Shown here piece after piece: positions 54,630 through 64,000 of a stretch of DNA of 64,000 nucleotides. Source of the DNA: Verrucomicrobiaceae bacterium (GTDB lineage Bacteria; Verrucomicrobiota; Verrucomicrobiia; Opitutales; Intestinicryptomonadaceae); the NCBI GenBank assembly GCA_015061955.1, contig SUVO01000003.1:62001-126000 (forward strand). Direction: 5' to 3'. The notes beneath the pieces are model-generated. The model was given only the letters and a program-made list of their open reading frames with translations, had not been told where the DNA came from and did no database searches. The number at the start of each line of letters is the position of its first letter. Position 1 is the first letter of the stretch. The position numbers and the translations under genes are program-made.

Positions 54630-56402
54630 ATGAAAAAGTTTTTTTGTTTATTATTTTTTGTGTTTGCAATGAACTTTACATTTGCATCGGCATTGTTCGA
54701 TAATGTAACAGTTATAACGAAGTCGATAGATGGTGCTGAAAAAAAATCTGTACGCATTCTAAAAAAACAGCCCGATGGTGCGTATCGTTTTAGAATACCA
54801 ATAAAAGATTTAACTCGAGATATATTGCATATCGATATTATTGGCGACTTCGCAAAAGCTAAAGTTGGCGAAGATGGGTATTTTGTAATGCCTCCAAACA
54901 GTATTGGTTCTTTTGTTCATGAAAGTGGCATATATCATCAACGCAGAATGGGGTTGCCAATTTTTGGTATGAAAAATCCAAGAGCAACATGGGTTGCAAT
55001 CGTGAAAGGTTTGCGTTTTGAATTTGAAGGTCGTGTAGAAGTAGAAAATGGCAATTACGTTCAGTTCCCACGCTTTTTAATTAAAGATATAGAGTTTGCC
55101 CCATACGAAGATTTGATTGTCGACTTCTACGAGCTAAAAGGCGATAATGCCAACTACTGTGGTATGGGCAAGGCTTATCGTAAATATCAGCTTGACCGAG
55201 GCGAAGTAAAGCCAATCAAAGAGCGTATAAAAACAAGTCCAAGTTTGAAATTTACAACCGAATCAATTTTTATGCGTATAAAGCATGGTACAAAACGTCC
55301 AGATAAAAATTATCCAACACAGACTTTAGAAAACGAACCATTTATCCCTACTGCAATGGACTTTGATGGTTTTATGAAGAAAATGCAGGAAATTTACGAT
55401 AGGGGAATGCGTAAAGTAGAAATGTGTTTTGTTGGTTGGAATATTGGTGGTTTTGATGGTCGCTTTCCTGATTTGTTCCCACCTGAACCAAAATACGGTG
55501 GCGAAGCTAAGATGAAAGAAGCTATTGCAATGGGTAAGCGTTTGGGATTTCAGATGACAAATCACGTTTGCAATACCGACTTCTATCGCGTGGCAAAGCG
55601 TTTTGATGAATATGCTATCTCAAAAATGATAAATGGCAATATGCGTCCGTATGCGTTTATGTCGGGTGGACGTGCGTATAATCCATGTTTTCAGGTTGTT
55701 TGCGATAGATATGTCGATGAAGACTACGAAGGCTTGAATAAGCTCGGCTTTACTTGTGGTACACAACATATCGACGTAACCAGTGCCATTATGCCTTATA
55801 CTTGTCATGACCCACGCCATCCATGTAATCGCAAACAGACAGCAGATTATCAAAATAAAATTGGCGAAAAATGTAGAAAATATTTTGGTGGATTTTCGTC
55901 TGAAGCTGGCTACGACCACGTTGCAAAAACTCTCGACTATGTTCTCTATACAAATACATTCTTTCGCAGAAAAGACAAAGGTTGGAGGGTGAATCATTTA
56001 TTAGATGATCGCACAATTCCACTTTGGCAGATAATCTATCATGGTATAATCTTGAGTAATTCCGATTGGGATACAGTCGATTTTTATCGTCCTCTTAAAA
56101 ATATTCCAGAATGTACAGTATGGCGTCGTTTACAGTTTTGGGAATATGGTGGTAGACCATCGTTCTACTGGTACAATGGTAAGTATATGGACGAAGTTCA
56201 AAAGATTTACGAACGTTACCAACCTATGATTTACTTGCAGTACGAGTTTATGGATTTCCATGGCGAAATTGCTCCACAAGTGTTTGTAACTCGTTATTCA
56301 GATGGCAGTGAAGTTATAACAAACTATACAAAACAACAATTCTCTTATAAGGGCGAAGTTGTTCCTGCTGAAGACTTTAAGTTGTTTAAAAATAAAAAAT
56401 AA
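54630..56402 (+). CDS. secreted DUF5696-like / GH101-type glycosidase-like protein
   Basis: A 590-residue exported protein (signal MKKFFCLLFFVFAMNFTFA). A beta domain precedes an (alpha/beta) barrel region. The segment HIDVTSAIMPYTCHDPRHPC, followed by QNKIGEKCRKYFGGFSSEAG, resembles DUF5696 proteins, which look like GH101/GH129-type alpha-N-acetylgalactosaminidases. Asp in DVTSA and Glu in SSEAG are catalytic candidates by that comparison. Assignment is by remembered pattern and is tentative. Divergent from the lipoprotein. Confidence 0.55.
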   Translation: MKKFFCLLFFVFAMNFTFASALFDNVTVITKSIDGAEKKSVRILKKQPDGAYRFRIPIKDLTRDILHIDIIGDFAKAKVGEDGYFVMPPNSIGSFVHESGIYHQRRMGLPIFGMKNPRATWVAIVKGLRFEFEGRVEVENGNYVQFPRFLIKDIEFAPYEDLIVDFYELKGDNANYCGMGKAYRKYQLDRGEVKPIKERIKTSPSLKFTTESIFMRIKHGTKRPDKNYPTQTLENEPFIPTAMDFDGFMKKMQEIYDRGMRKVEMCFVGWNIGGFDGRFPDLFPPEPKYGGEAKMKEAIAMGKRLGFQMTNHVCNTDFYRVAKRFDEYAISKMINGNMRPYAFMSGGRAYNPCFQVVCDRYVDEDYEGLNKLGFTCGTQHIDVTSAIMPYTCHDPRHPCNRKQTADYQNKIGEKCRKYFGGFSSEAGYDHVAKTLDYVLYTNTFFRRKDKGWRVNHLLDDRTIPLWQIIYHGIILSNSDWDTVDFYRPLKNIPECTVWRRLQFWEYGGRPSFYWYNGKYMDEVQKIYERYQPMIYLQYEFMDFHGEIAPQVFVTRYSDGSEVITNYTKQQFSYKGEVVPAEDFKLFKNKK

Positions 56403-56420
56403 TTAGTGATTTATTCTTTC

Positions 56421-56449
56421 AAAAAGCATTCTAATTTGGAATGCTTTTT
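56421..56449. terminator. intrinsic terminator after the DUF5696-like gene
   Basis: AAAAAGCATTC (56421-56431) with GAATGCTTTTT (56439-56449) and a T tail on the plus strand, 18 bp after the stop. Confidence 0.85.
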
Positions 56450-56543
56450 TTGTTGTTTGTGAAGAAGTATAAATTATTGAAAAATTGTAATATTTTCTAA
56501 AAAAAGTGTTGCGTAAATAAGAGCATTTTGAGATAGTGAAAGT

Positions 56544-59500
56544 ATGATTCGCAGAGTATTTGTAGAAGATAAAATTTCAGGTTCATCAATGTCGCTTTTG
56601 AATGATATCAAAAGCAACTTAAACCTCTCTAATTTAGAGGGATTGCGTGTGCTTCAACGCTATGATGTTGAAGGCTTAGACGATGTCTCTTTTGAGAACG
56701 TAAAAAATCTAATTTTTTGCGAAGCTCCAGTTGAAAATTTGTATCAAGAAACATTCCCAATAAGCGATACAGAACAAGCATTTGCAATAGAATATTTGCC
56801 AGGTCAATTCGACCAACGTGCTGACTCGGCTGAACAATGTGTTCAGATCGTTGCTAAAAGTCGTCCTAAAGTTGCATGTGCGCGCGTTTATGTTTTAAAA
56901 GGTGATTTGAACAATGCCGACGTTGAACAGATTAAAAAATATTTGATAAATTCGGTAGATAGTCGCGAGGCTTCTATGGAAAAACCTCAGACATTGTCTC
57001 GCGAGGCAAAGGTTCCAGCCGATGTAGCAATTATTGATGGCTTTATCAATATGGATAAAGAAGCTGTTGTAGAGCTCCATAAAAAAATGTCGCTTGCGAT
57101 GTCGGTAGAAGACCTCGAGTTTTGTCGTAAATATTTTGCCGAAGAACAACAGCGCAATCCAACTATTACAGAAATTCGTCTTTTAGATACTTATTGGAGC
57201 GATCACTGTCGCCATACTACTTTCTTGACAAAACTTGAAAATGTAAAAATTCAAGATGGCGAATTCAACGAAAGTGTAAAAGCTTCTTGGAAAAACTATC
57301 TGCAAACTCGCGAAGTTTTGGGCTTAGATAAAAAAGGTAAGAATATTTGCCTTATGGACGTAGCCCTTATTGGTATGCGTGCTCTTCGTGCTGAAGGTAA
57401 ATTACAAGATTTGGAAGAAAGCGAAGAAATCAACGCTGCAAGTATTGTGGTAAATGTTGATATCGATGGCAAAGACGAAGAGTATTTGGTAATGTTTAAA
57501 AACGAAACTCATAACCATCCAACCGAAATTGAACCATTCGGTGGTGCAGCAACTTGCTTAGGTGGTGCAATTCGCGACCCACTTTCAGGTAGAAGTTATG
57601 TGTATCAGGCTATGCGTGTAACTGGTGCTGGTGATCCTCGTACACCATTCGAGGATACTATTGCAGGTAAACTTCCACAAAAGAAAATTGTGTTAGGTGC
57701 AGCTAATGGTTATAGTAGCTATGGTAACCAAATTGGCTTGGCAACTGGTCAGGTCTGTGAAATTTATCATGAAGGATATGTTGCAAAACGTATGGAAATT
57801 GGCGCAGTTGTTGCAGCAGCACCTCGCAATACAGTGCGTCGTGGTGTTCCAGAAAAGGGCGATTTTATATTGTTAGTTGGTGGTAGAACTGGGCGAGATG
57901 GTATTGGTGGTGCAACTGGTTCATCGAAAGACCATACAGAAAAAGCTTTGGAAAATTCAGCAGAAGTTCAAAAGGGCGATGCCCCAATGGAACGCAAGTT
58001 GCAACGTTTGTTCCGTAATCCACAAGCAAGCTTGTTGATTAAGCGTTGTAATGACTTTGGTGCTGGAGGGGTGTCGGTTGCTATTGGCGAATTGGCTCCA
58101 AGCTTGGAAATAAATCTTGATGCAGTAACAAAGAAATACGATGGTCTTGATGGTACCGAGCTTGCTATATCTGAATCGCAAGAACGTATGGCTGTAGTTG
58201 TATCGCCAAATGATGCCGATAAATTTGCTAAATTTGCAGCAGAAGAAAATTTGGAATGTACACATGTTGCAACAGTTACTAATACAGGTAGATTGGTAAT
58301 GAAATGGCGTGGTAAAGATATAGTTAATTTGTCGCGTGCATTCTTAGATACTAACGGTACTGTAGCGTTGGCATCGGCTGAAATTGAAGCACCATCTCGT
58401 GATGCATCGCCATTGATTAAAACTTTTGGTTCAGAAAAAAATCAAGATAAATCGCAATGGCTTGAAAATTTGCGTTCGTTGAATTGTGCAAGTCAGCGTG
58501 GTTTGATTGAACGTTTCGACTCATCTATTGGTGCAAGTGCAGTTCTTCATCCATTCGGAGGTAAGAATTTAGCAACTCAACCTGAAGCAATGTGCTCGAA
58601 AATTCCATTGTTGAAGGGTAATACAAACGCAGGAACATTGTTCTCGTTTGGCTTTAATCCTGATATTTCTTCGTGGAGTCCGTATTGTGGATCTATGTAT
58701 GCTGTTGTTGAATCGGTTGCAAAGATTGCTGCAAGTGGTGGCGATATTTCAAAAATCCGTTTCACATTCCAAGAGTATTTTGAAAAATTGCGTTCAAATC
58801 CAGTTCGTTGGGGTAAGCCTTTGGCAGCGTTGTTAGGTGCTTTTGAAGCTCAGATGAAGTTGGGTTGTGCTGCTATTGGTGGTAAAGACTCTATGTCGGG
58901 TTCGTTTAACGATATTGATGTTCCACCAACATTGGTAAGTTTTGCAATGTGTCCTTGCGATGTTCGCAACGTAATTTCGCCAGAATTTAAAAAGGTTGGC
59001 TCAAGTGTTGCACTCATCGAAATTAAAAAGAATGCCGACTTTACTCCAGATTGGAATGATCTTATCAAAAAGTATAAGGCATTGTTCGAAGCTATCAAGG
59101 CAGGTAAAGTGTTGTCGGCACATTCTTTGCGTTTTGGTGGCTTGGCAGAAGCTATTGCAAAAATGTCGTTCGGTAATAATGTAGGTTTTGAATTTGCTGA
59201 CGATTTTGCAAAAGATGTATTCGATATCAATTATGGTGCAATAGTTGTTGAATTGACAGATGCCTCGGTTGCATCGGAATTGAGTGCAAATGTAATTGGT
59301 AGTACTATACAAGATGCTTCAATAAAGCTTGGTGATATGACTGTTGATATTTCAGAGCTTTATGGCGCATGGGAAAAACCTCTTGAAAATATATATCCAA
59401 CACAGGCAAAAGCATCGCAAGAAGGTGAGCTTATAAATGCTAGTTTTGAAAACAAAAACATTGCAGTAGCATCTAATAAAATTGCAAAACCACGCGTGTT

Positions 59501-60282
59501 TATTCCAGTGTTCCCAGGGTCAAATTGCGAATACGATACTGCTCGTGCATTTGAAGCAGCAGGTGCCGAAGCATCAACTTTTGTGTTCAAGAATTTGACA
59601 GATAAAGATGTTGCAGAGTCAATTGCTGAAATGAAGCGTCAGATAGATATGGCTCAAATATTGATGATTCCAGGTGGCTTTAGTGCTGGCGATGAACCAG
59701 CAGGTTCGGGTAAATTTATTGCTGCAGTTTTCCGCAATAGTGCTTTGACCGATGCTGTAATGTCGCTTATTAAAGATAGAAAAGGTTTGGTATTGGGTAT
59801 TTGTAATGGTTTCCAAGCTTTGATAAAACTTGGGCTTGTTCCATTTGGTGAAGTTCGCGAACTTAAAGCCGATAGTCCAACACTAACGTATAATAATATT
59901 GCACGTCACGTAAGTTGCTATGTAAATACTAAGGTATCAAGTAAGCTTTCGCCTTGGTTTGCTGATTGAACTTGGCGATATACATTCAATTCCAGTGTCG
60001 CATGGCGAAGGTAAATTCATTGCTCCAGAAAATGTAATTCGCGAGCTTGAAAAGAATGGTCAGATAGCAACTCAGTATGTTGATGCTAATGGTATGCCAT
60101 CTGCAAATATTCCATTTAATCCAAATGGTTCAATGCACGCTATCGAAGGTATTACAAGCCCAGATGGCTTGGTATTGGGCAAAATGGGACACTCAGAACG
60201 CTTCGGTATAAATGTTGGTAAGAATATATCAGGTAATAAAATTCAGCCAATATTTACTTCGGGTGTAAAGTATTTTAAATAA
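56544..60282 (+). pseudogene. purL: phosphoribosylformylglycinamidine synthase, broken by a frameshift
   Basis: The long-form PurL (synthetase plus glutaminase) is read in two frames. The first frame (56544-59969, 1141 residues) holds the linker, two ATP-grasp-like AIRS halves (TYWSDHCRHTTF, FKNETHNHPTEIEPFGGAATCLGG, and later GGKDSMSGSF) and the start of the class I glutaminase with nucleophile Cys1087 in GICNGFQ. It stops at TGA 59967-59969 just after SKLSPWFA. A second frame (59959-60282, +1) continues the glutaminase (LGDIHSIPVSHGEGKF, MGHSER with the His/Glu of the triad). The indel lies in about 59955-59968. Could be sequencing error, a real mutation or recoding; if an error, it is a single intact purL. 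Confidence 0.85.
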
Positions 60283-60301
60283 TTTTAAACGTTTATAAAG
60301 T

Positions 60302-61027
60302 ATGGAAAAGTTAAAGAGTGTAGTGTGGTTGTGTCAGGCTGGGTTCTTGTTTGAACTCGAAAATACTCGTGTGGTAGTCGATCCATATTTGACAAATTCA
60401 TGTGGTAAACCACGTGGTCGCTTTGATAGAATGGTTCCACCACCAATGACATTCGATGAATTGAAGCCAGATTATGTGTTGTTTTCGCACGACCATCGCG
60501 ACCATTATGACGATGAAACTGTTCCAGAGCTTTATAAACGATATCAAAATTGTTTCTTTGCAGGTCCAGTAAGTACTTGTGAGCATTTTAAAAATCAAGG
60601 ATTTTCTTCGTTAAAGTTCCAGACTTTGACAAAAGGTAATTCTTACGATTTCAATAAGTTCAAGGTATTACCAACAACAGCATATCATTCTGATCCACAA
60701 GCATTGGGATATGTGTTCGATTTTGGTGGTAAAAAAGTTTACTTTAGTGGAGATTCTGAGTATTCAGATACTCTTGCAGAAGATATAAAAAAGGTATCTG
60801 GTGGTAATATAGATATAGTTTTTGTAGTTATAAATGGAAAGCTTGGTAATATGAATTGGCAACAGGCTGTAAAGTTGGTTTCGCAGTTGAAACCACGCGT
60901 TGCAGTGCCAATGCACTACGGCTTGTTTGCCCAGAATACAGAAGACCCCAATCCGTTCAAAAACGAATTAGAACGTTTGGGCGTTAAGTGCGTGTTGTTT
61001 GAAGCTGGTAAACCACAAAATATTTAA
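60302..61027 (+). CDS. MBL-fold (UlaG-like) metal-dependent hydrolase
   Basis: A 241-residue metallo-beta-lactamase-fold protein of the UlaG/L-ascorbate-6-phosphate lactonase-like type. The metal-binding SHDHRDHYD (HxHxDH-like), a further His in TAYHSDPQALGYVF, FSGDSEYS and the C-terminal PMHYG are present. It hydrolyses an unknown substrate; UlaG orthology cannot be claimed because no ula genes are near. It starts 19 bp after purL. Confidence 0.82.
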   Translation: MEKLKSVVWLCQAGFLFELENTRVVVDPYLTNSCGKPRGRFDRMVPPPMTFDELKPDYVLFSHDHRDHYDDETVPELYKRYQNCFFAGPVSTCEHFKNQGFSSLKFQTLTKGNSYDFNKFKVLPTTAYHSDPQALGYVFDFGGKKVYFSGDSEYSDTLAEDIKKVSGGNIDIVFVVINGKLGNMNWQQAVKLVSQLKPRVAVPMHYGLFAQNTEDPNPFKNELERLGVKCVLFEAGKPQNI

Positions 61028-61140
61028 TTTTGAAATTTTTGTTGTTTTTTTGTGATAAATTTATGTGCTCCACGAAAAAATGGCGAAATTTTTATTAAAA
61101 ATAACTTGTCAAAAAGTAGCACATTGATTGAATAAAAAAA

Positions 61141-62667
61141 ATGGAACGTTTAGCATTAATATCTGTCAGCGATAAAACTGGCGTAGTAGAATTTGCGAAA
61201 GAATTGGTTGAAAAATTCAATTATACAATTCTTTCCACTGGTGGAACAGCAAAGTTGTTAGCTAATAATGGTGTTGCTTGTACCGAAGTTAGCGATTACA
61301 CAGGTTTCCCTGAAATGATGGACGGTCGAGTTAAGACTTTGCATCCAAAAATTCATGGTGGATTGCTTTGCTTGCGTGCAAATGCCGACCATATGAAACA
61401 AGCTTCAGATAACAATATCAAGATGATTGACTTGGTTGTTGTAAATCTTTATCCGTTTGAAGCAACTGTTGCAAAACCAAATTGTACACTTGAAGATGCT
61501 ATCGAAAACATCGATATTGGTGGTCCATCAATGTTGCGTTCTGCTGCAAAAAATCATTTAGATGTAACTGTTGTTTGCGATAGTGGCGATTACGCAGATG
61601 TTCTTAAAGCAACAGAACAGGGTGGTGAAGAATTGTTGAAGTTGCGTAGAAAACTTGCCTTGAAAGTTTATCAACGCACAAGTGCATACGATGCCGCAAT
61701 TGCAACTTACTTAAATAAAAATTATAATAATGGTGAGCTTCCAGAAACCTTGAATATTGGTTTGCCTTTGATACAAACAATGCGTTATGGCGAAAATCCT
61801 CATCAAAAAGCAGGTTTGTATGGCGATTTCAATAAGTATTTCCGTCAGTTGCATGGTAAAGAGTTGTCGTATAATAATATTATCGATATTACAGCAGCCG
61901 CCGATTTAATTTCTGAATTTGAAAAACCAACATTGGCTATTTTAAAACATACAAATCCGTGTGGTGTTGCAAGTTGCGATAGCCTTGTTGAAGCTTGGAA
62001 TCAGGCTTTTGCAACCGATACACAAGCTCCATTTGGTGGTATAATTGTTGTAAATCGCAAGTTAGAAGCAGATTTGGCAAATATTATTTCTCAGATTTTC
62101 TCAGAAGTAATTATTGCTCCAGAGTTCAGCGAAGAAGCTTTGGAAATCTTGATGAAGAAAAAGAATTTGCGTTTGATGGTTTCAACGTATAAAGCAAGCG
62201 AAAAGCTTCAAGTAAAGAGCGTTGTAGGTGGCTTGTTGGCTCAGACATCAGATTCTATCGAAGAATTGAAATCAAATATGGTTGTGGTTTCAAAGCGTCA
62301 GCCAACTGAAGAAGAATGGAATGCAATGCTTTTTGGTTGGAAGGTTGTAAAGCATGTAAAGAGCAATGCTATTGTTTACGCTGGTTGCGAAAGAACTTTA
62401 GGTGTTGGTGCTGGACAGATGTCGCGTGTTGATAGTTCGCAAATTGCAGTTTGGAAAGCTCAACAAGCTGGATTGTCGTTGCAGGGTAGCATTGTTGCAA
62501 GCGATGCATTCTTCCCATTTGCCGATGGTTTGGTTGCTGCCGCTAAAGCAGGTGCAACAGCTGCTATTCAGCCTGGTGGTTCAGTTCGTGATGAAGAAGT
62601 TATAAAGGCAGCCGACGAAAATAATATGGTAATGGTCTTTACAAAAGTTCGTCATTTCCGTCATTAA
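61141..62667 (+). CDS. purH: bifunctional AICAR transformylase / IMP cyclohydrolase
   Basis: A 508-residue enzyme for the last two purine steps. N-terminal IMP cyclohydrolase: [48 protein letters not shown]-terminal transformylase: [10 protein letters not shown] with the His of the Lys-His pair, [20 protein letters not shown] and [11 protein letters not shown]. Length standard. A 113-bp AT-rich leader precedes it, with a weak ATGTGCT/AGCACAT inverted repeat (61063-61069 and 61118-61124) of unknown meaning. Confidence 0.97.
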   Translation: MERLALISVSDKTGVVEFAKELVEKFNYTILSTGGTAKLLANNGVACTEVSDYTGFPEMMDGRVKTLHPKIHGGLLCLRANADHMKQASDNNIKMIDLVVVNLYPFEATVAKPNCTLEDAIENIDIGGPSMLRSAAKNHLDVTVVCDSGDYADVLKATEQGGEELLKLRRKLALKVYQRTSAYDAAIATYLNKNYNNGELPETLNIGLPLIQTMRYGENPHQKAGLYGDFNKYFRQLHGKELSYNNIIDITAAADLISEFEKPTLAILKHTNPCGVASCDSLVEAWNQAFATDTQAPFGGIIVVNRKLEADLANIISQIFSEVIIAPEFSEEALEILMKKKNLRLMVSTYKASEKLQVKSVVGGLLAQTSDSIEELKSNMVVVSKRQPTEEEWNAMLFGWKVVKHVKSNAIVYAGCERTLGVGAGQMSRVDSSQIAVWKAQQAGLSLQGSIVASDAFFPFADGLVAAAKAGATAAIQPGGSVRDEEVIKAADENNMVMVFTKVRHFRH

Positions 62668-62693
62668 TAAAAATTTCAGATATATATATAGAA

Positions 62694-63530
62694 ATGTCGT
62701 TTAGCAGAAATAGTATGATTGAAAAACGCAAATCAATAGCCTCAATTGTTGTTGCTGTTGCAGTTGTGTTGTATATATTGTCGGCAGGAGGTTGCGATTT
62801 TGCAAGCGATGAAAATATTGTATCTGAAGTAAATGAACCTCATTACCAGCGTGGTTGCGATGAATTGCGCAGAGGTAATCCACAAGAAGCACTCACAGCC
62901 TTTATGAAGGTTGTTGAAAAGCGTAAAGACGCACCTGAATCGCATTTTGAATTGGGGCGTCTCTATTTGAGAGAGATGAAAGATCCAATTTTTGCAATCT
63001 ATCATTTTCGAAAATTTTTAGAGGCGCGTCCAAATTCATCAATGTCGGGTCAGGCACGTCAGCTTATTGAGTCGGCAAGAAAACTATATGCAGCAACACT
63101 TCCAGAAAGTCCTTTTGAAAATAATGTACGACGTGTAGAGCTTGAAGAAATGCTTGAAAAAATCCAAAAGGAAAATCTCGAGTTAAAGCAAAAGTTGGCA
63201 AATGCAGTAGATAAAGTACAAAAGATGGAGTCGCAACAACGTGTTGTTGCAAGTAATGTTAGTAGAAATGTTGCTAGTACGCCATCTACACAACAAAATA
63301 AATCACAAACTACAACAAAAATGAATAATAATAGTGTATCGACAGGTGTTGTAGTTGCTCGTGATATACCACCAACGTACGTTGTTCAACCTGGAGATAC
63401 GCTCAGTAGTATAAGTAAGCGTTTCTATGGTTCGTCGCGTCGTTGGAAAGATATTTTTAAGGCAAATCGCGATAGACTTGTGTCGCCAGAATCAGTGCGT
63501 CAAGGTCAAACGTTGCGTTTGCCTCGTTAA
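62694..63530 (+). CDS. LysM-domain lipoprotein with TPR-like segment
   Basis: A 278-residue protein. A basic N-terminus and hydrophobic helix (IASIVVAVAVVLYILSAGGC) end in a lipobox-like AGGC, so it is probably a lipoprotein. TPR-like helices follow (RGCDELRRGNPQEALTAFMK, SHFELGRLYLREMKDPIFAIYH), then a coiled-coil (ELEEMLEKIQKENLELKQKLA), a Ser/Thr/Gln linker, and a C-terminal LysM domain (TYVVQPGDTLSSISKRFYGS to the end). LysM binds peptidoglycan, so it likely links outer membrane and cell wall. It converges with the gene at 63527. Confidence 0.82.
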   Translation: MSFSRNSMIEKRKSIASIVVAVAVVLYILSAGGCDFASDENIVSEVNEPHYQRGCDELRRGNPQEALTAFMKVVEKRKDAPESHFELGRLYLREMKDPIFAIYHFRKFLEARPNSSMSGQARQLIESARKLYAATLPESPFENNVRRVELEEMLEKIQKENLELKQKLANAVDKVQKMESQQRVVASNVSRNVASTPSTQQNKSQTTTKMNNNSVSTGVVVARDIPPTYVVQPGDTLSSISKRFYGSSRRWKDIFKANRDRLVSPESVRQGQTLRLPR

Positions 63531-64000
63531 GAGGTTAAGTATTGTATAGATACTTCTAAGTGTGGGATTTCTCCTTGACTGTAAATGTGGCCTTCGTATT
63601 GAGGGCAGTAGGCGTTTATCTCTCCACCAAACGATATTCCATAAAAGCCAATTAAATTTTGTTCAGGTTTTGGAATTTCAGTTGAAAGTCGCATCGCGTA
63701 CCAGTTAAATTCAAAATCGAATTTAAATCCTAATTCTACATCAAGTAATGATGTTTGTTTTGGATATGGATATTTGAAAAATGGTCCTTCAACTTTGAGT
63801 TTAGCGAAATCGCATTTGGCTTCTAAAAAAACTTTAGAATTTCGTTTAGCACGTTTGTGTTTTGGCATAGCGCAAACGCAGTCAGATGTTATTGTATTGC
63901 AATGAAAGGTCTCGTAAAAATCAAGAGGAAGTCCGATGTGCGAGCTTGATAATGCTGCCTGAGCAAAAATATCTATTTGTATACCAGTAATGTTCCAGTA
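63527..64000 (-). CDS. hypothetical protein, 5' end outside window
   Basis: The minus strand is open for 158 codons from the window edge to TAA at 63527-63529. The C-terminal 113 residues run from an internal Met (MPKHKRAKRNSK) to IPHLEVSIQYLTS. Upstream in-frame sequence reads YWNITGIQIDIFAQAALSSS and then HIGLPLDFYETFHCNTITSD, so the true start lies beyond 64000. Aromatic, beta-rich composition (FKYPYPKQTSLLDVELGFKF) and Cys residues are visible. I recognise no family. It overlaps the LysM gene end by 4 bp. Confidence 0.6.
   Translation of the reverse strand, partial: YWNITGIQIDIFAQAALSSSHIGLPLDFYETFHCNTITSDCVCAMPKHKRAKRNSKVFLEAKCDFAKLKVEGPFFKYPYPKQTSLLDVELGFKFDFEFNWYAMRLSTEIPKPEQNLIGFYGISFGGEINAYCPQYEGHIYSQGEIPHLEVSIQYLTS

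Noticed and set aside
54524-54757. Longer N-terminus for the small lipoprotein gene
   Set aside because: The extension overlaps the divergent secreted gene, and the lipoprotein signal peptide begins at the ATG at 54523.
59959-60282. A separate 107-residue gene after purL
   Set aside because: It contains the second half of the PurL glutaminase domain (HGEG, GHSER) and has no own start signal, so it is the continuation of purL after a frameshift.

Overview
The window is an AT-rich bacterial chromosome segment with dense, mostly intact genes and no phage, plasmid or CRISPR content. Two secreted proteins ending in a PEP-CTERM anchor (EPAEWAMIFGAIALGF then YRRRS), outer-membrane proteins (an OprB-type porin, an LpxR-type protein) and many secreted glycan-degrading enzymes point to a Gram-negative host. 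My best inference is a gut- or animal-associated low-GC member of Verrucomicrobiota (Opitutales-like). This rests on protein flavour only, since no rRNA gene is present.

Layout. 1-3527 (-): a glycosidase gene followed by tctC, tctB and tctA, cut by the window start. 3595-15429: a central-carbon block with PPi-type phosphofructokinase, tpiA, pgk and gap, all on the minus strand, interrupted by two PEP-CTERM genes and a Tat-exported PHP-domain protein. Two clusters of structured intergenic repeats (5827-6503 and 14106-14432) lie directly downstream of tpiA and gap. 15634-20405 (+): three secreted enzymes (two tandem paralogous clan-A glycosidase-like proteins and a GH172/DUF2961 protein). 20479-24367 (-): a porin-feoA-feoB-Cys-rich-protein iron operon preceded by two spaced palindromic operators. 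24530-27518 (+): a small membrane protein, CPBP protease, dus and a TPR protein. 27579-31073 (-): an alpha-galactosidase and an exported ADP-ribosylglycohydrolase-fold protein. 31166-36327 (-): leuC, yebC and the conserved rpmH-rnpA-yidD-yidC cluster. 36513-42568 (+): a HAD phosphatase, uvrB, a Sel1 protein, a sialate O-acetylesterase and purC. 42637-45856 (-): a hypothetical, rlmH and a SulP transporter. 46053-49055 (+): pyrD, efp and argA. 49119-54023: pilT/rsmD (-), then an LpxR-like protein, thiC and a C_GCAxxG_C_C protein (+). 54032-64000: a lipoprotein (-), a secreted DUF5696-like protein, purL (frameshifted near its C-terminus), an MBL-fold hydrolase, purH and a LysM lipoprotein (+), and an N-terminally cut hypothetical (-).

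The genes suggest a saccharolytic organism: secreted hydrolases (GH39-like, GH36, GH172, SGNH esterase, DUF5696-like) release sugars and sugar acids, the TctABC system and the porin would import products, and a PPi-dependent Embden-Meyerhof route burns them. Purine, pyrimidine, arginine, leucine and thiamine biosynthetic genes are scattered singly.

Most interesting observations: (i) a family of intergenic repeats, usually bounded by an 11-13 bp terminal inverted repeat (AAACGTGCGAG), each carrying an apex stem-loop with a compensatory base-pair change between copies and a nested inverted repeat whose core is an intrinsic terminator; (ii) G8 homopolymers in the signal-peptide codons of both PEP-CTERM genes and a third upstream of one of them, suggesting phase variation; (iii) the purL frameshift; (iv) Arg32 at the EF-P tip; (v) twin iron-type operators.
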